Part shown: positions 33,756 through 43,982 of the stretch, piece by piece
Position numbering within the stretch: the first letter of the stretch is position 1
Layout of the letters: every line of letters starts with the position of its first letter
NCBI GenBank assembly: GCA_021307315.1
Contig: JAJSPD010000061.1
Coordinates: 207,380 to 271,379 of the forward strand
Reading direction: 5' to 3'
Origin: Bisporella sp. PMI_857
Lineage: Eukaryota > Ascomycota > Leotiomycetes > Helotiales > Helotiaceae
DNA: 64,000 bases
Made by a program: the position numbers and the translations under genes
Notes under the pieces: model-generated
Told to the model about the DNA's origin: nothing
Databases searched by the model: none
What the model saw: only the letters and a program-made list of their open reading frames with translations

Positions 33756-35401
33756 CTTTGTTTCTTGTTGAAGTTTTATCGGTCTAGAAGTGAAATATAT
33801 AGAATTCTAGGAGACCGTTACCAGTGGTACATACAGTAATGACATGTCAGGCTCGCCAAGAGGACCTGCTCGCCCAGGTGTAAACATCTTGAACAGAACC
33901 TCTGATATCGGATTTTTCTTCTTTGATATTAAAACAACACTAAGGCTTACAGACCTATGTCTAAAGAATAACAAGTGTCTTACTACCCGCGAATATGATC
34001 AGAAAGCACACCATGCATGAGGCCATGAGAAACCCGTACCTAGTAAGAAGTAGACGAGCTTTTCCTACCCCACCTCGATGCAGTCCTTCGTGCACGTACA
34101 CAACCTTCGTGCACGTACACAAGAAGATCCGCCTTATGCGGATACCGAAAACATCACTCGGTCTTAATGCACAGACCAATGGATGGCTGCTGCAACGTGC
34201 ATGGCGAGGCTGCTCAAGGCAGCAGCCTAGGCGGATTTGGGGCAAAGGCGATGCTTCCACTAAACTTTGGGCCTAACAGCGCCCCCCACACATGATAACA
34301 CGAACAAGTCGATTTAGCGACACGTGTGACATGTTCAACTTTCGCCCAGCATCTTAGCTGGCGCACTTTGAGGTGATGGTTCGCGACGGATGTAGTTGAA
34401 ATCGTGGTCCCGTTCCGGTATGTTTTCCGATGTCATGTGATATACAGTAAGGCTGGACAATGCCGCATGAGATTTGGAAAAGTATAACTTTATTACAGGT
34501 TTCGAAACATGAGAATATCTGGAGCAGCTTTGATAAAAGCTTGCCCATATCGGTTGGGTCGGTCCATGTGAAAAAGTGTCATGTGTCAGGCTTCCATGTG
34601 ACAAAAGCGCACAAAGAGGTAATTTAGCATCCATATTCCTATCTAAAGCTAGCTTCCATCCTGATATATTTATATTTTCAGGGGCAGAATTAGAGACTCG
34701 CTTAAATATAACCTTAGATAGGGGTCGGTAGCGGCGTTGTCAACTACGACTGCTGAGGTACATCGCAGCTACAACAAGGCTCAACTTTTGTACCTATGCC
34801 TGGCATCTTGACACAGCGGTTTCGCTATCAAACAAACCAGCGCTCAGAAATATTCGCTTCCAGAGGACCCCTAGAACAGTGCTCCCAGTCACCATCGGGC
34901 ATTAATAGGTGAAATCGTGGCCAAGTGCCCCGACGCCGTAGTTTTCGTTGCCAAGACCATCCCGGCTCGCAACAGCGCTGTATACCGTCGTGTCAATGAC
35001 TATAACGCACGGATCCCTGACTTGATAGCAGACAGCTTTGACTGAACCCACCACTAGCGAAACGAGGTTGGATATGATAATACAAGCGTCTACCCAGAAG
35101 TTTTGTAATCCGTCGCTAGCAGTTTGTTTTGTGCAGAACCTAAGATTTCGATGTCCAACCATACTCTTGTCTGCAGCATCCCCTATATCCTTAACTGTAT
35201 TCTTTTCGCCATCTGCTTCCCAAGGCCATCAAATTCAGCAAGATCGAAGGAGTCATAACTGTTAACTTTTGAACGACGCATAGCTGTTGCGCATTAAAGA
35301 GGGTAAGAAAGAGTTAATAGTATAAGCTTAATAGTAAGCTATAGTGAAACAACACTCTTACGCCATGAAAGGAGACTACTCGCAGATTAAACGGCGTAAG
35401 G
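33756..35401. other. Intergenic region between two minus-strand genes
   Basis: No supported gene. It holds the promoter side of the gene at 32163-33755, a short tandem duplication at 34085, and AT-rich decayed DNA grading into the repeat copy at 35402. Confidence 0.4.
34085..34122. repeat. 19-bp exact tandem duplication
   Basis: CCTTCGTGCACGTACACAA occurs twice, head to tail, at 34085-34103 and 34104-34122. Each unit contains the palindrome GTGCAC. Confidence 0.9.
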
Positions 35402-35719
35402 GCGACGATACGAACTTTATTTTCTAGCGTGAAAGGTCTAGACTATTTAAGAGAGGGTATAGAATACGACTTTAATAAAATTATAGGAAACATCGACGTG
35501 TGTATAGAGTTTGAGCTACCTAAACTCAAAGTATCTATTATTTTTCTTGGCACGGTGGGTTTCTGTTGAAGTGTAGCAGCATGCTTGGATTGTAACACTT
35601 AGGGTGACTAGGTGTTCTTATATACGCGACAATAGCCATAGTTGCCTACGACTGCTTATTAGGCAGTCACACGTGATCTGGGATCCAACTGTTTCTCGTT
35701 ACGCAGGGATGGACGTTAC
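35402..35719 (+). repeat. Dispersed repeat, copy 1 (interrupted)
   Basis: This stretch can be followed base by base against 39842-40029: GCGACGATA/GCGACGACA, AATACGACTT/AATACGACTT, AACTCAAAGTA/AAGTCAAAGTA, then GCAGGGATGGACGTTAC in both. The copies differ at many sites, mostly by transitions. Copy 1 has an extra 127-bp block (35564-35690) absent from copy 2. No coding capacity is visible. Confidence 0.7.
35564..35690. mobile_element. Short solo LTR-like insertion with 5-bp target duplication
   Basis: The block begins TGTTGAAGTG, ends ATCCAACT (probably CAACA before mutation) and is flanked by GTTTC at 35559-35563 and 35691-35695. The related copy at 39842-40029 has a single uninterrupted GTTTC, the empty site. 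TG...CA-type ends plus a 5-bp target duplication fit a solo LTR of a retrotransposon, although 127 bp is short. Confidence 0.65.
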
Positions 35720-36126
35720 AGCTTTATTCTCATGCTCCCATCGGTTCTGATATGGACGAAGGGAAAGACGTGAACGATCCAGCGTCGCCACACCGATCAG
35801 TACCTTTCGATTGAGGCTATAGGATTTCTAGTTAGCGTGAACAGTGTGCTGTTCCTTACGTAAGTACCAAATCGTAATGTATCTGACAATACATATGCGA
35901 TTCTTATAGCTGTTATGTCCGTAGCTGGTTGTGGCTGCTTATTGATTGACCTTTCCTATCCCAGCCATCGCTAGCGACCCTCGGCGGAGGATGAGCGATC
36001 CGCGATGACCTCCTTAGACAATGCTACTTACAGTTCTTCAAAGAGATATCTGATATGATCTGATCCTCTCAACGCATTGTCTGCAGATGTACAATTCATA
36101 AAAGCGTTGAATAAATCTTACAGCTG

Positions 36127-36680
36127 ATGAAGAATCATCAACCTACGACCACCGACACACCGGCGAGCTTTTCCAGCCTCCCCAGTGAACTTAGTAAAGC
36201 GATATACAAGCTGACATCACTGCACCAAGAACCCGTTAACTCTTGGCTGACCACAATCGACAACAGAAGCTCACGCCTACGCTCTTCCACGCGAACAAGG
36301 CTTTTACCACGAAGCTAGTTCGCTACTTTATGTCTAGAATCGCTTCGATTTTATCTTTGCGACCTCTGAGCAGGTAGCCACGTTGCTCGAGTAAATCGGC
36401 AGTAACAACGTAGCCTATATTCAACATATCTATCTCGACTTCCCAACCTTACTCCATCTAGACTCTGGTGATGTCACCCACAAGGAGGATATTGTCGACA
36501 TTCCCTCGAACATTCGAAGCAGCTGCTCCAACTCGGACACGCTATTAACGAAATCATCTGGGTCTGGCGACAGACAGAGGGAAGGATTAATACCGCTGGA
36601 CCAGTCGAAGGTTGCATCGCTTGGTATACTGGTTGTATCTGGTATAGCATCAAGTACTGGTTCCAGCGGATCAAGATAAT
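36127..36680 (+). pseudogene. F-box-like gene fragment with nonsense mutations
   Basis: The start MKNHQPTT leads to SFSSLPSELSKAIYKLTSL, the pattern of fungal F-box-like domains (LPxELxxxIYxL). The frame then shifts; TLFHANKAFTTKLVRYF follows, and later QVATLLE, a TAA stop (probably a former CAA), then IGSNNVAYIQHIYLDFPTLL and LHLDSGDVTHKEDIVDI up to about 36680. The family is common in large copy number in some ascomycetes. This copy cannot make a full protein. Confidence 0.45.
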
Positions 36681-36848
36681 CTAGGAGATTAAATATTAGG
36701 AAGTCGGAGAGAGTTGAATCTAGAGGGTTTTCACCCTGCTATCCGCCGGCCATTCATGGATCAGACATAGTTGCAATAAAGCGTATGTGATAATGAATTC
36801 CTAGTGACTCCTAAGAGAAAATACACAAGTCAACGATAGATATTTTTC

Positions 36849-38729
36849 CTATGCGTTGATGACGATCAGTTCGATATTAGCTTGAACTGATCGCAGTGCC
36901 TCGCCCTTCATCAACCCATGGATGTAAGCCTCGCCTCCGAACCTTGTAATATTGCCGGTTTTCTTCAATACGTATGCCATTCTACCTCCGAGAAGTATGC
37001 AGATGTCATCTCCGCAACGAGTGCCTTCCGGCACCAACCCCAGAAACCCCTTTTCAGTCTTACAGAGGGAGTGACTGTGCACCCGCTTCGTCAAAGCCCC
37101 GTCGAACGCCAAAGCCTTTTCATACTCAGTTTGCGTGACACGATAGTCGATTGCTTGCTCCATGCCAGCCAATCCCGCCTGCAGGCGGACAAAGGCCTCG
37201 AAGTACGAGTCATAGTCCGATGGTGCCTCAACGTTTGGCTTGAGTCGCTCCATAGCCGCTACATTCATGATCAAGGTCCGCCATAGGGCTTCCATTTCAG
37301 TCCTTGACCCTCCCAGTCTTATGGGTGTTGAAGAGGAGTCTTTGACCATTTTCAGCATATCCTCGAACCATAGAGGCTTCCTTCGGAACTGTGCAGCGCC
37401 GATGACCTCGGACACGAACTCCACTTTGTCAATCACTGCCCCCGCCACCCGAAGAGAGCGGCTCGACTCATCATAATCAATCACAGCCGGACTAGCACCG
37501 GAAGCGGCATGTATTAGGTTTTCCTCATTGCTGGTGTCCATGGAATAGCCCGCCTTCGGGAGATTCGACCAGTCGGGAACCCAGGAAGGAAGATCAGACG
37601 GTGTTTGCGCAAAGGAAGCCGCAGCTAGGAGGGTCAAAGACCTCTCCCGTTTCATGATGCGGAATGCTATATCAGTGTAGAGCTTCTCCACGGGGCAGGA
37701 ATAGTCGGGCACGATCCCGAATGCTTCCCAATCTGTCGCAACGTTTGCCAAAGCGTAGACTTTATCTCGGGGATCTGTGCTCTTGAGCATATGACACATG
37801 CTAAGCAGTAGGCGCATGCAGCTGAATCTCTGATAGTTGGCTACGCCTGCCTGGCTTCGGAGCATGAACATTGTGTCCAAAAGGTCCGGACTTGAAGCGG
37901 GTAGTCCAACATGAGGCGAGTCTTCGTCGGTAATGGCCAAGAAAGGGATGTATCCTCGGGAAGCGAAAATGCTCATTTCGCCCAGAGGAGACCAGGGAAA
38001 TTGGAGGCCCCCACACTGCATCATGATATTCTTATTCAGGATCGTCTCTTGCACGATCCACATTCGACTCGACCATGGGAGGGAAAGTACGTCCCTCAAG
38101 TAGCGCCATTGCGGGTCGGACCGATTCGGGAGACCGGCTTCTTCTAGCCTATCCAGATCTTTAATCCGGAGATCTGGGAGTCTAGGGTATCTTTTATGCA
38201 CATATTGCTGGAGCTGGATGCCAAAGACGATTCCCAGCCATCGTTCCTCGTTGCCCTCATCAATATACGTGATCACGCGGTGAGCTTTGCGGTAAATGTC
38301 TCCCATAAGGAGGACCTGTTGATTCCGCTCGCTAACATCATCCTGATTGATGCAGATGCCATCAGCCCAGTAGAGCGGCGAGTCCTCTGGCTTCTGCATA
38401 TCATCCATTGTCCCAGTCTTGATGTTGAATCCAGTGTCAGGAACGCCCATGTCTAACAAGGCTGTGTGGAGGGACTTTGTGACTGGAATGTATGCCTGAC
38501 CGCCCTCACAGTGGGCGGCGTTGTTTTTGTCAGGCGAACCCCAGACATACGACAGCGCATGATATGGAGGCGGATTCTGGGTGAGTCGGACATGATGGAT
38601 TTCACAGGACACCGGCTTACTCTTGCGGTCAGGGCCGCCAGAGAGCTGGAGTAGACGTATTTCGTCCGGAAACTGGAGCGGTTTGTATCTGTAGCGGGAC
38701 TTCCCTAGCATAGATATAATTGAAGCCAT
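36849..38729 (-). CDS. HET domain protein (heterokaryon incompatibility family)
   Basis: A single exon gives 626 residues. The HET domain occupies roughly residues 35-210, with its three blocks visible: YHALSYVWGSPD, then LYWADGICINQDDVSERNQQ with GDIYRKAHRVITYI, then PWSSRMWIVQE. A family-typical DPRDKVYALANVATD block follows, then SWVPDWSN. The C-terminal half ends with the common fungal pattern GFLGLVPEGTRCGDDICILLGG before a final beta-rich tail. HET proteins trigger cell death when incompatible fungal cells fuse, or act in innate-immunity-like responses, usually with a partner; no STAND partner gene is visible here. A MITE lies 107 bp upstream of the start codon. Confidence 0.93.
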   Translation of the reverse strand: MASIISMLGKSRYRYKPLQFPDEIRLLQLSGGPDRKSKPVSCEIHHVRLTQNPPPYHALSYVWGSPDKNNAAHCEGGQAYIPVTKSLHTALLDMGVPDTGFNIKTGTMDDMQKPEDSPLYWADGICINQDDVSERNQQVLLMGDIYRKAHRVITYIDEGNEERWLGIVFGIQLQQYVHKRYPRLPDLRIKDLDRLEEAGLPNRSDPQWRYLRDVLSLPWSSRMWIVQETILNKNIMMQCGGLQFPWSPLGEMSIFASRGYIPFLAITDEDSPHVGLPASSPDLLDTMFMLRSQAGVANYQRFSCMRLLLSMCHMLKSTDPRDKVYALANVATDWEAFGIVPDYSCPVEKLYTDIAFRIMKRERSLTLLAAASFAQTPSDLPSWVPDWSNLPKAGYSMDTSNEENLIHAASGASPAVIDYDESSRSLRVAGAVIDKVEFVSEVIGAAQFRRKPLWFEDMLKMVKDSSSTPIRLGGSRTEMEALWRTLIMNVAAMERLKPNVEAPSDYDSYFEAFVRLQAGLAGMEQAIDYRVTQTEYEKALAFDGALTKRVHSHSLCKTEKGFLGLVPEGTRCGDDICILLGGRMAYVLKKTGNITRFGGEAYIHGLMKGEALRSVQANIELIVINA

Positions 38730-38835
38730 GATTTGAAGTAGAAAACGTGAAGAAGATATATGAAAAGACGTGAAGAGGTGTTGAAGTCCCGGCTTTGTTG
38801 GTGGGCTGAGCCCCGAGTCCAGTTCTTGCTTGGAG

Positions 38836-39053
38836 CAGTGTTGCCAATAGTATTACGGTTGGCCTCCCAATCTGTACGGTTTGGACCACTAACAACACAC
38901 CAATTTTTTGTTAAACAAAGCAAACGGTAGTTTTCGCGAACTGCTAATTAGCCGGTTTCTGCATTGAAATTGAAATTTTACTGTGTGCGCACTGGTGTTG
39001 CACGTGCAAACCGTACAGATTGGGGCCAAACCGTAACACTATTGGCAACACTG
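38836..39053. mobile_element. hAT-type MITE in the HET gene promoter
   Basis: The 218-bp element starts CAGTGTTGCCAATAGTATTA and ends with the inverse, TAACACTATTGGCAACACTG, so the arms match over about 50 bp with few mismatches. Flanks are GCTTGGAG (38828-38835) and GCTTGGAA (39054-39061), an 8-bp target duplication with one mismatch. CAGTG ends and 8-bp duplications are hallmarks of hAT elements. It has no ORF, so it would need a transposase from elsewhere. Confidence 0.85.
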
Positions 39054-39841
39054 GCTTGGAAGGCGTATGACCTTTCCCGTCGTGGAACATTGGCGGGCGA
39101 TAGTAAAGGCGAGTGAAGGTACAAATTATATTCGCACAGGTTTTCCGAGGCCAGAAATTAATATCAAGAACCTTTCGAGAGTTTTCTCTTCCGATGGAGT
39201 GAGATACTGTTAGCTTAGGGCCTTCTGTTCGAGCGTCGCCCGCGTGCACGATGATGGAGGGTAGAGGGGCCTGTTTACGTTTTGACATGGCGTCGTATGT
39301 TCGAGGCTCTCCCAGCAGAAAGCCCTCTGCAAGAGCTTTACTGGCGTGGTCGCTCATCGCTCATACTAACTTACCGCGAGGATGCGGATGGAGCAAGAGG
39401 GGTGAATGAATGAGGGTGAGGCTTGCAGCAATGTGGCAGCCATAGAAGGTTTGAAAACGAATGCGGTGTAGCGTAAATCGAAAAAGGTACGGAGGTACCT
39501 GCTCCAAGCACTCTCACACCGTCTTTCGCGGCAAAATCCGTACCGAGTGTGAGCGACGTAGAAATGGCAGTATGTAAGCAAAGAAGCTTGGCCTTTCGCA
39601 GCCGTGCTTTTTCATTGGTCGGTTTGACAAGAAGTACCGACCCGTGTGGTGATCTTGCATGAATTTACATGTTGCACCCGCCATAAGGCTGATAGCGTTT
39701 CTCTAACACTGTGGGAGACTGTTAGGGCTTAGGTAGAATGGTTTTATGTGAATTAGAAGTAACAAAAGCGCAATAGTAGTGCTACAGTAAGAGATCTCTG
39801 TTATGCTATAAAGATAAACTTTTTGCGAGTTACGAGTGAAA

Positions 39842-40029
39842 GCGACGACACAAACATGAATTTGTAATAAAAGAGGTCTTGAGTATTTTGGAATAGTTAT
39901 AAAATACGACTTATACCAAAAAATTAGAGACATTAATGTGTGTAAAAAGTTTATAGATGTTTAAAGTCAAAGTACCCTATCGTTTTTCTCCGCACGGCGG
40001 GTTTCTCGCTACGCAGGGATGGACGTTAC
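39842..40029 (+). repeat. Dispersed repeat, copy 2 (uninterrupted)
   Basis: Counterpart of 35402-35719. Here CGGCGGGTTTCTCGCTACGC is continuous, showing the target before the 127-bp insertion in copy 1. The end GCAGGGATGGACGTTAC is identical in both. Confidence 0.7.
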
Positions 40030-40292
40030 CACCTTGGCAAACCTCCCTCTTCATTTATCTCCTGGAAGCCTCTCCTGGAAGCCTCTCCTGGAAGCCTCCC
40101 CTTGGCCAACAGCTTGCATGCCAAATAACAATCCCTCCCCTGGTCTCCCAACACGCCTCGACGTAGATGCATTCAAGACTCTCACCGGCTGCAGTCTTCG
40201 CCTTTTGTGTCACGATCGTTTGTTGCAATAGCTGCGCTGTAGAGGGAAGGGAGGGGTGGTGATTTACGGTGCTTTCAACCTGGATGGTTTCG

Positions 40293-41461
40293 TCACATAT
40301 GTAGTCCATTGACTCCAAGCTCCGACACAGGCAACGGATCATTCTGACTCTGAATATGTTTCATTCGAAGTTCCGAAAAGATGGAGCCCGAGCCCAGAGG
40401 GATCCCCACCACAATGTTTTTACTACGCCAATTGTTCATCTTGAACAAAAGATTTGGTTTCCCCTGGCCTGACACAGGATCCTCAATAGGAGGTTTATTC
40501 GTAGGCTTAGCGAAGCCATGCCGTTTTACGCTCGCATATGCGCTCCGAATTCCCTGGAAAATTGCCACGGAAGCCGCGCCTCCTCTGGAGCCAGGCCCTA
40601 TGATCGAGGATCGTCGGGCAGGCTCCTGTGGACCGGACTGTCCGTCCTCTGGTTCTTCCAACACCTTCGCAAATTCTGTAAGGAGCCTGTCGGGGTTAAT
40701 TTCGCATAGGCGTTTTGGTTTTGGCGTTGTAAGGTCCAACTCAAGATGGGGTTCATTGAAGTGCGCCCGTATTCGCGTCAACTCGGAACTAAGGGCAATC
40801 TGAGGGGCGAGCGAGACCCAAGCATCTCTGATGTGATTATACGTTTTTAACACCATTTCCTCGCGCATTTTAGTAACAAGTTCTAACCCCGGTTAGTCCA
40901 TGGTCAGGTCATGTTTCTGGCATCGCGTAACTCACCTCGAAAATCGCCTGGCAAATTATGGTAGCTTTCTCGGTCCATTCTATTTATTTTGGGGTCGTAC
41001 TTCATAATGACATTTACTGACTTCTCTTCGAAGATATTCGGGAAGTCAAAGACCAGCGCAATGAACATCCAGTCAACAGATCGCTGTTGCGTTGTTGAGT
41101 TGAAAAGGATTGCTTTTTCGTTATAACATCTCCGATCATTGTTGGCAAATTCTTGAAACTCACTGCGGATAAAGCAACCATATTGCCAACAAGCGATGGC
41201 CAGATCTAGAAGTTGTGAAAATGCGTAATCCAAGTTCTTAGTCGCAGATGTTGAAGGGGAACTCATGCGACGTTCCGTAATTTCGCTTACAACGGGCTGG
41301 AAAGCATTTGACGTGGACGTAGAGGAAAGTACAAGTGTTCGAGAATGGAGACCTAAAAGCTCTGGGCTTTCAACATACCATAACGTATTGTCAACATCTT
41401 CCTGGGAAATGCGAATCTCGTACCCAGGGGTGTTCCTTGGTATGCTGTAGCCGTTTAACAT
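40293..41461 (-). CDS. Hypothetical two-exon gene
   Basis: Exons 41461-40936 and 40882-40293, joined by a 53-nt intron (GTGAGT...GTTAG), give 371 residues: ...NLPGDFR-ELVTKMREEMVL..., smooth across the junction. The first exon has LDLAIACWQYGCFIRSEFQEF and VDWMFIALVFDFPNIFEEKS, perhaps a helical domain. The second has a helix MREEMVLKTYNHIRDAWVSL and a Lys/Arg-rich, partly disordered tail. A further upstream frame at 41755-41600 (MQKEPVKLGCRASRYTTIVE) with a GTAAGG donor could be a 5' exon, but I could not connect it in frame. The family is not recognised. It diverges from the ammonium transporter across a shared promoter of under 700 bp. Confidence 0.5.
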
Positions 41462-41755
41462 TGTTCAGGATCGCTAACCGAAAATGAGAAGCAGTGAACC
41501 CCCACCAGTTGCTTATGATAAAACCTGGGACGATGAGCACAACAGCTGTGACGAATAGGTAATGATATTCAGGGGATATACAAGAACATATTGAGCCTTA
41601 CCTGCGTCGGATATATCGACAGATCGGCATCCCCCTAGCATAGCCTTCAGTTCGCCTAGATAGTGCGGTGGTGATGTATTGGCAGGCGGCAGTTGTTCTA
41701 CTATTGTTGTATAGCGTGAGGCTCTACATCCCAATTTGACAGGTTCTTTCTGCAT

Positions 41756-41970
41756 TTATCTTCTGCACAAAGAATCACACTTAACTGATTCGCGAGAATT
41801 GTGTTTTTTCAAGCCACGAAAGCCCGGACACGGGCGGCAACGTTACTCCACTCGGTAACTACCGTATTTCGGCCTGGGAGGCTTGAGTAAGCCTCATCCT
41901 AAGAGGAAATGGCTGGATTAAAATGATACACATGATTCAATGTGAACGAAGAGTGACGGGATGGCTATCA
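41756..41970. promoter_or_regulatory. GATA-type (HGATAR) sites upstream of ammonium transporter
   Basis: TTATCT at 41756-41761 (AGATAA on the other strand) and CTATCA at 41965-41970 (TGATAG on the other strand) fit HGATAR, the site of the nitrogen regulator AreA/NIT2. Ammonium permease genes are classic targets of that factor. Short sites like these are common by chance, so this is only suggestive. Confidence 0.3.
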
Positions 41971-42127
41971 AATATTGCACAGAAAATGGTTGTTAATAGC
42001 GACAAGGCGTCTTGGCTACGCGTTCGCCCTTCAGCATTCAGCTGCGACTGCGCTCTGCTTCCTATATTATAATCCGCGCTCCACTTTCTTTGCGTCTCTA
42101 TTGTCATCTTCAGGCTCACCATTTAAC

Positions 42128-43982
42128 ATGTCGCAAGATTTTCAATTCGACTTGACTACGGCTTTCAATCATACAAGCTTAAACATTTCGGCTGCAGATT
42201 TCTTCGGGAGAAATCCAAATGAATTCTACTCGGTAAGTAAAGTGTTGAAGCCTTTCCATGATGGATGCACCAGTTAAAATGTCTCACAGGGTGCGGATAT
42301 TGCCTGGGTGGTGATTTCCAGTGTACTGGTCCTCCTCATGGTACCTGGACTCGGTCTGTTTTATTCAGGGGTATCTGAGGAATGCTCCTCCCTCTCGATG
42401 ATGTGGCTTTCCATGATGACAACGTCTGTTATCGGTCTCCAGGTACGAAGCCCGATTATACAGGCCAAGAGTTCTTTATAATAGACTTTAATCTAGTGGT
42501 TTCTCTGGGGCTACACAATCACCTTCACAGGATCTAAAAGAGGCTGGGGAGGACCAGAAAGCTTCGCATTACATAACGATCTTTCAATTCCATGGGGCAA
42601 TAAACCTGGGACCAAGATCCCTCAACTGGTTTATGCTCTCTTCCAAGGCATGTTCGCCTGCTTCACGCATGTTCCCCGTTCTCCTCAATCACTATTACAG
42701 TTTCTAACTGCCCCTATAGAGGAGCTATAGTCAGCGGAGCCGTCATCCGTAAAGGTCGCCCACTCCACTTCCTCGTCTTCATTTTCATCTGGTCAACCTT
42801 CGTCTACGATCCCATCGCCCGTTCAACATGGAACCCTCAGGGCTGGGCGAACTACTGGAAAGGAGAGACTAGTGGAGTATTTGATTTCTCTGGTGGAACT
42901 GTAGTGCACATCGTATCCGCTGTAACCGCAGCGGTCTACTCCATCTTCGTCAAATGGCGCCGCCAAATTTTTCGTTTGCCACCTCTTCAACAAGCTGATA
43001 AAGATGAACTCAATAGAACGAGCAATCCGCATAATGTCACCAATGTGATTCTTGGCACTGCCCTCCTCTGGATCGGTTGGTTTGGATTTAATGGCGGTTC
43101 AGCACTCGGCATAAATCTGCGCGCTGTGTCTGCCTGCATCTCGACTCATCTAGCTGCCTGTGCTGGTGGGGCTACAGGGACTTTCATAGAGTACGTCTTT
43201 GCTAAGGGACGGAAAGCCGACTCCGGTAAATTTTCTATCATTGGATTTTGTAATGGCACGGTGGCGGGATTGGTGGCTATTACTCCTGCTGCTGGTTATG
43301 TAAGATTGCCCTTTTTTCTTTTCCTGCCTTTTGGTTAGGAAGTGTAAAGCGGCAAGGGAAAGTTGAAGCTAATGGAAGATGGTCCAGGTGCCGTACTGGT
43401 CAGCCCCTATTTTCGGTATAACGGGCAGTCTATGCTGTGCAGTGATCCAGAATATAAGCTCCTTGTATTTTGATACAAATGATATTTTAGTTATCCATGG
43501 GACTGCAGGCTTGGTGGGGATGCTGCTAACTGCTGGGTTCGCGCGGTATGTGATGCTTTTCTTCTTCCTGTTGCTTGAATATTTGCTAACAAGATTACAG
43601 AGCCGATATTGCGATGCTAGATGGCTACTCTATAATTATCAACCACAAAATCGAACAGCTCGGCATCCAACTCAGTGATGTTGTTGCCGCTGTTTGCTGG
43701 TCCGGATTCGGCACTCTCCTCATCCTCATCTTCATGGAAGCCATCATCGTCGGCTTTCGCAAAGTCCGTGGTAAAGAAAACCCGGCATTTCAGTTAATCC
43801 TTGATGCGGATATTATTTACCACAGTGAGCTTGGTGGACTTGTCCAAGTAGCTAGATCAAGTGCGTTGAATACTAGTCAAAACAACCATGTTACCGGTGG
43901 TAGACCTGGAAGTGGGATAGGGTTGCCCCAGTTGGATGCTAGTACGCCAACCCCAGAGGAAGGCTCTGCTCGAAATGTTTGA
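42128..43982 (+). CDS. Ammonium transporter (Amt/MEP family)
   Basis: Exons 42128-42232, 42290-42442, 42497-42666, 42720-43299, 43388-43545 and 43601-43982 give 515 residues. Fungal Mep proteins are usually 450-520 residues with 11 membrane helices. The family signature is clear: DFSGGTVVHIVSAVTAAVYS, containing the first pore His (His206), and VIHGTAGLVG, containing the second (His373). TWNPQGW and the early MMTTSVIGLQWFLWGYTITF also fit. Both twin-His residues are kept, unlike some Mep1/Mep3 forms with Glu at the first place. The protein should bring ammonium across the plasma membrane. The third intron is GC-AG (GCATGT...CTATAG) with a CTAAC branch site. The usual VYDPIAHWTW motif reads VYDPIARSTW here. 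Likely nitrogen-repressed. Confidence 0.95.

Noticed and set aside
38944..39581. Two minus-strand ORFs (71 and 137 codons) as one gene upstream of the HET gene
   Set aside because: A GTAAGT donor exists near 39375, but no acceptor gives a sensible join, the second frame runs into the MITE, and no domain is seen.
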